Shown here piece by piece: positions 1-5,677 of a stretch of DNA of 8,681 nt; positions within the stretch are counted from its first letter, which is position 1, and the number at the start of each line of letters is the position of its first letter. The DNA comes from a bacterium. GTDB lineage: Bacteria > Spirochaetota > JAHITG01. The position numbers and the translations under genes were made by a program. The stretch spans positions 1 through 8,681 of the forward strand of contig JAQTRT010000129.1 in assembly GCA_028711675.1 (NCBI GenBank), given 5' to 3'. A model generated the notes under the pieces. The model did not search any database. It was given only the letters and a program-made list of their open reading frames with translations, and was not told where the DNA came from.

Positions 1-542
1 AGCTTGTTCTTGATGGAGTGTATTTCATTCTTATAGGAACCGTTATACAGGTCCGTGCGTCCGATACAGGCCTGCATGATGGTATCGCCGCTGAAAAGAT
101 ATTTATCCTCGAGGAGGATACAGACACTGCCTCTGGAATGGCCGGGTGTGTGGATGATCCTGAACTTCAAGTCCAGGAAACTGAGCTCCTGCTTATCCTC
201 CAGAAACTGGTCCGCGGCCAGGGGATCGGCATGGAAACCGAACACAAGGCCGCCGTTCTTCCCCGCGTCCGTAAGCATATCCTGTTCCAGTTTATGGCAG
301 AAGACCCGGGACTTGAAGGTCTCTACAAGCGGAGCACAGCCCATGATATGGTCGAAATGGCAGTGGGTCAGGAGGATGACAGGTATGGTATCGCAGTGCG
401 CCCTGATCTCGCTTAAAATCAGTTCTTTTTCCCGTTCCAGGAAACCGGGATCGATGATGATGCCGGACCTGTTCCTGATGACGAGGTACATGTTCGTATC
501 CAGAAAGCCCACGGTATATGATTTGATCGTATAGTCTTCCAT
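1..542 (-). CDS. Metallo-beta-lactamase-fold hydrolase, glyoxalase II/YcbL-like (partial, C-terminus beyond window)
   Basis: The minus strand reads open from an ATG at 542 to the left edge (180 codons), so the protein is cut off at its C-terminus. It shows the metal-binding signature of the MBL fold: THCHFDH at residues 59-65 (H60, H62, D64, H65), TPGHSRGS with H135, and SGDT with D153. It then continues into GRTDL (161-165), a block typical of small glyoxalase II-like or YcbL-like hydrolases. The final metal-ligand His would lie outside the window. These are cytosolic dinuclear zinc/iron enzymes that hydrolyse thioesters such as lactoylglutathione, but the MBL fold is functionally broad, so the substrate is inferred only as far as the subfamily. 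No signal peptide is visible. A purine-rich stretch (AAGAAGAG) lies just upstream of the ATG. It is divergent from lspA and separated from it by a REP-like repeat cluster. The fold is very likely; the exact activity is uncertain. Confidence 0.88.
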   Translation of the reverse strand, partial: MEDYTIKSYTVGFLDTNMYLVIRNRSGIIIDPGFLEREKELILSEIRAHCDTIPVILLTHCHFDHIMGCAPLVETFKSRVFCHKLEQDMLTDAGKNGGLVFGFHADPLAADQFLEDKQELSFLDLKFRIIHTPGHSRGSVCILLEDKYLFSGDTIMQACIGRTDLYNGSYKNEIHSIKNK

Positions 543-561
543 TGGTTCTCTTCTTTAAAAG

Positions 562-589
562 AAAATACAGGATTTTTTTTAAAAGTCAA
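562..589 (-). promoter_or_regulatory. Putative sigma70-type promoter for the MBL-fold hydrolase
   Basis: On the minus strand TTGACT (589-584) is followed after 16 bases by TATTTT (567-562). This gives 5 of 6 and 4 of 6 matches to the -35 and -10 consensus. Transcription would begin near 555, leaving a short leader of roughly 13 bases before the ATG at 542. The surrounding DNA is AT-rich, which raises the chance of a random match. Confidence 0.45.
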
Positions 590-609
590 ATGGATTAAAA
601 TAACCGGCT

Positions 610-640
610 GTAATCACCATACCTGAAGGTATGGTGCTAC
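610..640 (-). repeat. REP-like GTAG palindrome, copy A1
   Basis: Read on the minus strand, this 31-base element has a GTAG head (640-637), a 9-base arm CACCATACC, a TTCA loop, the perfectly complementary arm, and an ATTAC tail. It matches the element at 7333-7363 except for one T-to-C in the left arm and the paired A-to-G in the right arm, so the stem is preserved. A GTAG head before an imperfect or perfect hairpin is the known hallmark of REP sequences linked to RAYT (Y1/HUH) transposases. Membership in that class is inferred, as no RAYT gene is present here. Confidence 0.8.
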
Positions 641-652
641 CAAAATACATAG

Positions 653-702
653 GTTACGATAGATCGATACACCTAATAGTGCAGCGCTACTTGGTACGCC
701 AC
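653..702 (-). repeat. Degenerate REP-like element with adjoining half element, copies A2/A3
   Basis: On the minus strand a GTAG head (690-687) starts a sequence that aligns with the element at 7433-7467. It shares GTAGCG, the TTAGGTG around the loop, the CGATC that follows, and a terminal TAAC/TTAC, but the stem is eroded. Immediately before its head, separated by AA, is GTGGCGTACC (702-693). This matches the left arm of the 7433 element without its right arm. The same half-plus-next arrangement occurs at 7318-7363. The copy is old or damaged, so exact ends are uncertain. Confidence 0.6.
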
Positions 703-751
703 CGTTAAAAATTACTTGCTTTGCGAAATAAAAAAGATAAAATAGGACTCT

Positions 752-1255
752 ATGCCGAGAAGAAAAAAAAGCTCTTTTCACCAGCAGAAGATACTTGTCA
801 TCACCGTAATGGCAGTGATCTTACTGGATAAACTGACGAAGATCCTGGTAAAATCCACGTTCCAGCTTGGGGAAAGCCGCAGGGTCCTGGGAAATTTTTT
901 TAAACTGACCTATATCGAGAACCAGGGCATCGCGTTCGGGCTCTTCGCGGACTGGAACCATCCTTTGAAAGCCGTGCTTCTGCTGGTGCTGTCGCTTGTA
1001 GCCCTTGTTTTTATTATCCATATTTATCTGAAGTCCAGGAAGACCCCCTTGCTTCAGATGAGCTTCGGACTCATCCTGGGCGGCGCTTTCGGCAACGTGT
1101 ATGACCGTATCATTTACAAAAGGGTGGTCGATTTCCTGAATTTCGGCATTGCCCATTACCGCTGGCCTTTTTTCAATATCGCGGACTCGTCCATCACAAT
1201 CGGCGTGATCATCCTGATGATCGTGACGCTTTTTTATGAGGAAAAGCTGCAATGA
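752..1255 (+). CDS. lspA: Lipoprotein signal peptidase (signal peptidase II)
   Basis: LspA is an inner-membrane aspartyl protease that cuts the signal peptide from diacylglyceryl-modified prolipoproteins just before the lipobox cysteine. The 167-residue length is normal. The family motifs appear in order: DKLTK (26-30) in the first membrane helix, NQGIAFG (57-63), GGAFGNVYDR (110-119), VVDF (125-128) and FNIADSSI (141-148). D118 and D145 occupy the positions of the catalytic aspartate pair. About four hydrophobic segments are visible (roughly 13-32, 71-92, 101-117, 146-162). The start is supported by AGGA four bases before the ATG. The gene ends in ATGA, sharing bases with the lgt start, so translational coupling is likely. 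It is first in an operon with lgt and a glycosyltransferase. Its substrates probably include the solute-binding lipoprotein at 5678. Confidence 0.97.
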   Translation: MPRRKKSSFHQQKILVITVMAVILLDKLTKILVKSTFQLGESRRVLGNFFKLTYIENQGIAFGLFADWNHPLKAVLLLVLSLVALVFIIHIYLKSRKTPLLQMSFGLILGGAFGNVYDRIIYKRVVDFLNFGIAHYRWPFFNIADSSITIGVIILMIVTLFYEEKLQ

Positions 1256-2250
1256 GACCTGTGCTTTTTCTTATCCCGAAATTTTCACTTACAGTGTATC
1301 TTGTCCTGCTGGGCGCTGAATTTCTGCTTTTCAGCATGCTCTTCTTCCTGCTCCGGAAGCGGTATGATGAAGTGAAGAAGCTTAAATCGGACCTGGCCGG
1401 TTATTTTATCTTTTTTCTGGTCATCATCACCCTCCTTTTCTTTTTCGGGCCGTTCCCGGTCAGGACGTACGGAGTGGCTGTGGCCATTGGATTCCTTTTC
1501 GCCATCATGGTGGCGAGCCGACTGGCCGGGAAGATCAATGTTTCATCCTCTCCTATCTTTGACATGGGAATTTATATTCTGGCCGGCGTGATCGCGGGAT
1601 CACGGATCTTTTATGTCATTTTCTATGACTGGAGCTATTTTATCGAAAATCCCCTGAGGTTGTTCGCCATCTGGGAGGGCGGGCTTGTTTTTTACGGCGG
1701 ATTACTGGGCGGGATCCTGTGCGGGGTATATTATATCCGGAAGGCAGGACTGGATATACTGAAAATCGCCGATGTCGTCGGTGTAGCCCTGGGAGTGGGG
1801 TATTTTTTCGGCAGGCTGGGCTGCCTGGGATACGGATGCTGTTATGGAAAGACCGCGCCTGACAGTTTCCCGTTCAGGATACATTTTCCGGCCATAGGCA
1901 GTCCTCTGACAGGTTATACGCCTGCTTTCGCCGACCATCTTGAACAGGGGCTTGTCACGGTCCATTCCGGCCATTCCCTGTTCGTTTACCCGGTCCAGAT
2001 CATGGAAAGCCTGAGCGGTTTATTCCTCTTCCTTCTTCTTCTCTTTTTATATCAAAAGAGGAAGTTCAACGGGCAGATCGCGGCCTTTTTCCTTCTTTTT
2101 TATTCTGTTCTCCGTTTTGCCATAGAGTTTCTCAGGACCGAGCCTGTGTTCCTGGGCATTACGACGTCCCAGTGGATAGGGGTTCTGGTGTTCCTGTCCG
2201 GCCTTTTCCTGTACAAATGGGCGAGAAAGAAAAATCTTTCAGGGGCATAA
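1252..2250 (+). CDS. lgt: Prolipoprotein diacylglyceryl transferase
   Basis: Lgt transfers diacylglycerol from phosphatidylglycerol to the lipobox cysteine of prolipoproteins at the inner membrane, the step before LspA. Recognisable blocks are TYG (72-74, matching essential Y26 of E. coli), GSRIFYVIFY (116-125), IWEGGLVFYGG (140-150), GRLGCLGYGCCYG (187-199), YPVQIMES (246-253) and RFAIEFLR (288-295). R188, R288 and E292 match E. coli R143, R239 and E243. Where E. coli has N146 and E151, this protein has C191 and C196; such Cys-type Lgts occur in other phyla. Y148 stands where E. coli has H103. At 332 residues it is about 40-60 longer than usual. The surplus is N-terminal: residues 1-40 already resemble a normal Lgt start (PVLFLIP), and the usual first helix recurs at 66-95. 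It overlaps lspA by four bases. Confidence 0.95.
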   Translation: MRPVLFLIPKFSLTVYLVLLGAEFLLFSMLFFLLRKRYDEVKKLKSDLAGYFIFFLVIITLLFFFGPFPVRTYGVAVAIGFLFAIMVASRLAGKINVSSSPIFDMGIYILAGVIAGSRIFYVIFYDWSYFIENPLRLFAIWEGGLVFYGGLLGGILCGVYYIRKAGLDILKIADVVGVALGVGYFFGRLGCLGYGCCYGKTAPDSFPFRIHFPAIGSPLTGYTPAFADHLEQGLVTVHSGHSLFVYPVQIMESLSGLFLFLLLLFLYQKRKFNGQIAAFFLLFYSVLRFAIEFLRTEPVFLGITTSQWIGVLVFLSGLFLYKWARKKNLSGA

Positions 2251-2253
2251 AGT

Positions 2254-2286
2254 ATGAACGGTCCCCTGGCATCAGGCGGAGAATGA
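2254..2286 (+). other. Possible 10-codon mini-ORF coupling lgt to the glycosyltransferase
   Basis: Four bases after the lgt stop, an ATG preceded by AGGGG (2241-2245, eight bases away) opens a frame encoding MNGPLASGGE. Its TGA (2284-2286) overlaps the ATG at 2283 of the next gene as ATGA. The ribosome site is better placed than the one directly before 2283, so ribosomes terminating here could re-initiate on the glycosyltransferase. A reading frame this short can arise by chance, and no homologue is known to me. Confidence 0.3.
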
Positions 2287-3449
2287 GATTGTTTGATTCC
2301 TTAAAGATATATTCTTCTTATCGTAACTATTACAGCATCAAAGAGGTCATCAAGGACCTTCTGGATTTTCTTTTTTTTATTTTGCTCAGACCTTTCTCCC
2401 GGCTCCATACTCTGCGCTGGGAACAGTATCAGAAAAAGAACACGGTCAAGAATGTCCTGATCGTGTTCTGGGGCGCCGCCGGAGATATGATCACCTCATC
2501 CGCAGCCATCAAGGCTGTCAGGGACGCGTATCCCGGGTCCTGTATCACGTTCCTGGGGAGTTCTTCCGTGTTCCAGCTTTTCCCCGGCCAAAAGGCTGTT
2601 AACAGGTTCATTGATTATGATAAAGCACGCAGGGAGAGCATCTTCCGTCTTATCAGGGAGATCAGAAAGATAAAATATGATCTGGCCGTCAATCTGAAGT
2701 GGAGCTCGGACCGGGCTGCTTTCATGGTCAGGGCCAGCGGAGCCAGGTTCACGGCCGGTTCAGGCCCGAGGCACTGGCAGCTCTTTTATCATTTAAAAGC
2801 AAGGCCGGCCTATACCACATCGCACCAGGTCGAGCGTTTTATCCGGATCGCCGAAGCCCTGGGCATAGAACGGAAAGGCCTGAGGCCCGTGATCGAACTG
2901 AGCCGGGAAAGCCGGCGAATGGCCGGGACATTCTGGAAACAGAAGCTGTTGAACGGGAAAAAAGTGATCATGGTCCATCCGGGAGCCAAGGAAGAATATA
3001 AGCGCTGGCCTGTCCGGAATTTCACGGAACTGGTCAGGCAACTGGTCCGATCATATCCTTATCCTGTGATTGTGGCCTGGGGCCCGAAGGAGCATGAACT
3101 GGCCCTTTCCCTGCAGCGGGAAATAAGGTCGGACAGGGTCATTGTATGCCCCGAAACCAGGAATAACAATGAACTGGCCGGCTTCCTTAAGCTGTGCAAG
3201 CTCTTCACCGGGAACTGTTCCGCGCCCATGAACGTGGCAGTGGCAGTGGATACCGCATCTGTCGTGATCATGGGGCCGAATAATCCCGTGGTCTGGCCGC
3301 CGTTCGGAGCCAAGCATCGTTTTGTTATTCCGGATGTACGCTGTAAAAAATGCACTCTCCCCTGTCAGGAAAAATATATCTGCCAGACCAGTATCAGGGT
3401 GGAAAGCGTCCTGGACGCTGTCAGGGAAGAATTAGACCAACGGGTCTGA
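2283..3449 (+). CDS. Glycosyltransferase family 9 (ADP-heptose:LPS heptosyltransferase-like)
   Basis: GT9 enzymes transfer heptose, or sometimes other sugars, onto lipopolysaccharide core or related surface glycans on the cytosolic face of the inner membrane. The 388-residue protein shows the two-Rossmann GT-B layout. The N-terminal domain has VLIVFWGAAGDMI (58-70), and the linker leads to VHPGAKEEYKRWPVRNF (231-247), a hallmark GT9 block. GNCSAPMNVA (310-319) and GPNNPVVWPPFG (331-342) follow, and the protein ends with a cysteine cluster CKKCTLPC...C (354-367). Residues 23-38 form a hydrophobic, probably membrane-contacting helix. The donor-site motif usually reads D-S/T-G-P-M-H; here it is C-S-A-P-M-N, so donor specificity may differ. 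I chose the ATG at 2283 because it follows AGGCGGAG. An in-frame ATG at 2172 would overlap lgt by 79 bases and add residues with no family resemblance. It is the last gene of the lspA-lgt operon. Family assignment is secure; the acceptor is unknown. Confidence 0.88.
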   Translation: MRLFDSLKIYSSYRNYYSIKEVIKDLLDFLFFILLRPFSRLHTLRWEQYQKKNTVKNVLIVFWGAAGDMITSSAAIKAVRDAYPGSCITFLGSSSVFQLFPGQKAVNRFIDYDKARRESIFRLIREIRKIKYDLAVNLKWSSDRAAFMVRASGARFTAGSGPRHWQLFYHLKARPAYTTSHQVERFIRIAEALGIERKGLRPVIELSRESRRMAGTFWKQKLLNGKKVIMVHPGAKEEYKRWPVRNFTELVRQLVRSYPYPVIVAWGPKEHELALSLQREIRSDRVIVCPETRNNNELAGFLKLCKLFTGNCSAPMNVAVAVDTASVVIMGPNNPVVWPPFGAKHRFVIPDVRCKKCTLPCQEKYICQTSIRVESVLDAVREELDQRV

Positions 3450-3476
3450 AATAGTCTGAGAGTGATTAATAAAAAG

Positions 3477-3580
3477 GGTATAAAGGCAATAAAGGCTGTA
3501 AAGGTAAAGACCTTGTCAACAGAGTTTTTTTTGCTTTTATAGCCTTTAAAAACTCTACAGCCTTTCAAGCCTCTATTACC
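3477..3580. repeat. Long imperfect inverted repeat between convergent genes, possible bidirectional terminator
   Basis: The arms at 3477-3503 and 3553-3580 are imperfect inverted complements: about 22 of 27 aligned positions match with one gap, including an uninterrupted AAAGGCTGTA / TACAGCCTTT. Two smaller hairpins sit between them: AAGGT-AAAG-ACCTT (3501-3514) and AGAGTTTTT / AAAAACTCT (3521-3529 and 3548-3556), the latter around a T-rich loop. Together they could fold as a three-way junction. It lies between the ends of the glycosyltransferase (plus) and the membrane-anchored protein (minus), where a two-way terminator is expected. There is a T8 run at 3525-3532, but no classic GC-rich stem followed by T's. 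Confidence 0.5.
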
Positions 3581-3584
3581 TTCT

Positions 3585-3608
3585 CTTGGTGTCTTTGTAT
3601 CTTGGTGG
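3585..3608. repeat. Short intergenic motif with repeated CTTGGTG
   Basis: CTTGGTG occurs at 3585-3591 and again at 3601-3607 with a CTTTG-containing spacer. From memory, similar 'CTTGGTG-TCTTTGT' strings recur in intergenic DNA of many environmental bacterial genomes, but I cannot verify this here. It lies just past the stop of the minus-strand gene ending at 3631. Confidence 0.25.
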
Positions 3609-3630
3609 CAGCCTTTTTTCCTGCAGGTCC

Positions 3631-4656
3631 CTACAGGATACCCGAGAAGATCAGGTACATGATGAGGATGGCCAGAAGGAATGTGATGGCGCCCACGAGC
3701 CAGATGAAATAATCCTTGGTCTGGCCGACGGAAGAGGATTTAACAGGTATCTTCTTTGTGGCTTTATCCGGGCTCTCGGCCGCGGCAGCCGAGGTTTTTA
3801 TCCGTTCTTCGTTCAATTCATATTTCTTGACCTTGACCTTTTCCCTTTCCACGTTCTTACCGTAGATGCCGGGTCCGATCTCCACTAAAAGCTCGTATTC
3901 ACCCAGGGAATTCTGGATGATATCCTTCACCACTGATTTCAGGGGGATGATCTCGCCGTTGGGCCCGCGTGCATTCAGGAGATCGATGAAATAATTCCCT
4001 TTTTCCGTCGTGGCATCAAGCTTGATCATGATCATTTCGTTGGCTGTAATATCATAGATGGGGATACCGCTCACCGGCGCGAGGACCAGGTTGATGGGAA
4101 GGATCACAGCTCCGTCCTCGACCTTATAACGCGATTCCTGGATCTTCCGGACCTCTTCACGCTCTTTAGCTTCCCGTTCCTCTTTCTCTTTCCGGGCTCT
4201 CTCGTCCTTGACGCGGATAATATCCGTATAGCTGACCTTTTCCGCCTTCACTTCCACGGAGAGGGATTTATCCAGAACGCCCTTGGAGATGATGCCCATG
4301 AGGGTGTGTTCCACCTTGTGGAGGTTATTGGTGTTGATGGCATCGATGAACTCATCGATGATATCGGCCTTGATGGTATTGAGGAGAAGGAGCTGCAGGT
4401 CATTGGATGTGTTGGCAATGGTCTCGCCCTGCCATTTGAACTGGATGATCTTTTCTTCGAACAGGTTCCAGGGTGAGGACGGACTCAGTTCATACACAGA
4501 ACTGTAATGTGAAGCAGCCACGAATACGTTATCAATGGCTTTCTGGGACAATGACAGGAAAAGTATGAAAAGGCCGAATTTATTGCTGTTAGCGCCTTTA
4601 AACCGGCCTTTTATAAGAAAATAACTTTCAAGGTCCTGAGGCTGCTTTTCTATCAT
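3631..4656 (-). CDS. Uncharacterised protein with charged linker and single C-terminal membrane anchor
   Basis: I do not recognise this 341-residue protein as a named family. Its layout is clear. Residues 1-145 form a mixed, probably helical region without a signal peptide. Residues 150-175 are a dense Lys/Arg/Glu stretch, likely a helix or coiled coil. Residues 182-275 are beta-rich with VSGIPIYDI (195-203), GNYFIDLL (220-227) and VEIGPGIYG (258-266). A low-complexity Ser/Ala/Lys linker (285-312) follows, and a hydrophobic segment (about 316-339) ends two residues before the C-terminus. This suggests a tail-anchored protein with most of its mass in the cytosol. AAAGG lies two bases before the ATG, an unusually short spacing. 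It follows the probable outer-membrane protein on the same strand after a 95-base gap and may be co-transcribed with it. Function unknown. Confidence 0.8.
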   Translation of the reverse strand: MIEKQPQDLESYFLIKGRFKGANSNKFGLFILFLSLSQKAIDNVFVAASHYSSVYELSPSSPWNLFEEKIIQFKWQGETIANTSNDLQLLLLNTIKADIIDEFIDAINTNNLHKVEHTLMGIISKGVLDKSLSVEVKAEKVSYTDIIRVKDERARKEKEEREAKEREEVRKIQESRYKVEDGAVILPINLVLAPVSGIPIYDITANEMIMIKLDATTEKGNYFIDLLNARGPNGEIIPLKSVVKDIIQNSLGEYELLVEIGPGIYGKNVEREKVKVKKYELNEERIKTSAAAAESPDKATKKIPVKSSSVGQTKDYFIWLVGAITFLLAILIMYLIFSGIL

Positions 4657-4698
4657 ATCCTTTCTCTTAATGATGTGATCAGTCTGAAATAATTTTTA

Positions 4699-4718
4699 TC
4701 AGGATTAACAGGATGAAT
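4699..4718. repeat. Short direct repeat CAGGAT in the intergenic gap
   Basis: CAGGAT occurs at 4700-4705 and 4709-4714, a nine-base period in the 95-base gap between the two minus-strand genes. From memory, related TCAGGATTAACAGGAT strings are common in intergenic regions of environmental genomes; I cannot confirm that here. No transcription terminator is visible in the gap. Confidence 0.25.
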
Positions 4719-4751
4719 TTTTTTTGTTTTTTCTTTTCTCTTATATTAAAT

Positions 4752-5477
4752 TTAAAACGATAACCCCAGACTGAGGGAATAGGTCATGGCCGGGATGAAC
4801 TGGACCTCGGCAGTCACTACTTTCAGCAGTTTCAGGCCCACACCCAGCAGGAATGCCGTGTTATCCATGGTAAATTCTTCTGAGGTACCCATGGCTTTCA
4901 GGCCTTTTGTCGTCAGGGACGTGTTGTTCAATCCCAGTGTCGCATACGGTGTGACCAGGGGAATGGCTGTCAGCGCGCCGATGATCGTGCCGCCAATGGA
5001 ATTTACGTCAATAAAGGGGAAATCCCTCAGCATGTGGTAATGGATCAGCATCTTGATGCTGATAACGGGTATGAAAGTGGGTTCCCAGCCTGCGCCGAAC
5101 CCGATGATCTTCATTGTTTTTCCTTCATAGGGGAAACCTATGCCGCGGAAAAAAGCATTGATCCCGAAGGCGGGTATCCGGATGCCCAAATAAGCAAAGG
5201 GCAGGGGAAGGACCGACAGATCGATATCTTTTAACACACCTTCATTCTTGATAGATACGGCATTGAACTGTATCCCGAAGGAGAGGATCTTTCCGGAAAC
5301 CGGGGCATAGATCCCTGAATTTAAACCGGACGTGAACAGATCCAGGACCGGGGCAACCTGTTTCTCTGCTTCTGCTTTGATCATTGTTTCTATTTGTTCA
5401 AGACTGAGAGGGTCTTCAGCATTAAGAGACAGGCTTGAGAGGAAAATCAAAGAGAGAATTAACGCGATTTTTTTCAT
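4752..5477 (-). CDS. Probable secreted/outer-membrane beta-barrel protein of unknown function
   Basis: The 241-residue protein begins with a clear signal peptide: MKK, a hydrophobic core at 4-17, and a likely cleavage after LNA at residue 20. A short helical Glu/Lys-rich segment (25-45) follows. The rest alternates polar and aromatic or aliphatic residues with many Gly turns (for example GFGAGW at 126-131 and GVGLKLL at 212-218) and ends in SLGLSF. A C-terminal Phe is typical of outer-membrane barrel proteins recognised by the Bam machinery. The pattern loosely recalls DUF6588-type barrels, but I cannot confirm that without a profile search. The start is well supported: GGAGG lies seven bases upstream of the ATG, and a TTGACA box lies further upstream. 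It is the promoter-proximal gene of a two-gene minus-strand unit. Localisation is inferred and function is unknown. Confidence 0.8.
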   Translation of the reverse strand: MKKIALILSLIFLSSLSLNAEDPLSLEQIETMIKAEAEKQVAPVLDLFTSGLNSGIYAPVSGKILSFGIQFNAVSIKNEGVLKDIDLSVLPLPFAYLGIRIPAFGINAFFRGIGFPYEGKTMKIIGFGAGWEPTFIPVISIKMLIHYHMLRDFPFIDVNSIGGTIIGALTAIPLVTPYATLGLNNTSLTTKGLKAMGTSEEFTMDNTAFLLGVGLKLLKVVTAEVQFIPAMTYSLSLGLSF

Positions 5478-5512
5478 TAAAGAACCTCCAATAAATCAAT
5501 ATTTGGTTAAAA

Positions 5513-5538
5513 AGTATATATTTATATTTATTTGTCAA
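5513..5538 (-). promoter_or_regulatory. Putative promoter for the outer-membrane protein gene
   Basis: The minus strand carries a perfect TTGACA (5538-5533). TATACT (5518-5513) follows after only 14 bases, shorter than the usual 16-18, so the -10 choice is uncertain within this AT-rich run. Its position 36 bases before the ATG at 5477 is suitable. Confidence 0.4.
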
Positions 5539-5572
5539 TAATTTTTTTCAGCCTAATTTTTTATATTTTTTC

Positions 5573-5600
5573 TTTACTTTTAAGGTGAATTTTATATAAT
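5573..5600 (+). promoter_or_regulatory. Putative sigma70-type promoter for the solute-binding protein gene
   Basis: TTTACT (5573-5578) is followed after 16 bases by a perfect TATAAT (5595-5600). Transcription would start near 5607, giving a leader of about 70 bases before the ATG at 5678. It lies back to back with the promoter-like site for the divergent gene. Confidence 0.5.
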
Positions 5601-5677
5601 AGTAATGAAATTTATTGAAAAACGGCTGAAGGATCACAATATAAGAAGCCGGTAAAGGTCCAAAAAGAGGTGCGGTA

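Noticed and set aside
18..534. Plus-strand open frames of 132 and 159 codons at the left end
   Set aside because: They lie opposite the metallo-beta-lactamase gene, whose motifs are unmistakable on the minus strand. Their own translations show no recognisable protein character.
600..702. CRISPR array or tRNA in the repeat-containing gaps (also 7318-7467)
   Set aside because: The repeats are palindromes in mixed orientation with no regular spacers, and no tRNA cloverleaf with a T-loop GTTCNANNC is present.
716..743. Promoter-like TTGCTT and TAAAAT before lspA
   Set aside because: The -10 box would abut the ribosome site, leaving transcription starting about two bases from the ATG. The -35 match is poor, so I do not call it.
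2172..2282. Upstream in-frame ATG at 2172 (and 2217) as the glycosyltransferase start
   Set aside because: These would overlap the end of lgt by 79 or 34 bases, encode an Arg/Pro-rich stretch unlike the family, and lack a convincing ribosome site compared with AGGCGGAG before 2283.
3444..4691. Shared ten-base string GTCTGAAATA at 3444-3453 and 4682-4691
   Set aside because: No extension of similarity on either side; a ten-base match within one window is plausible by chance.
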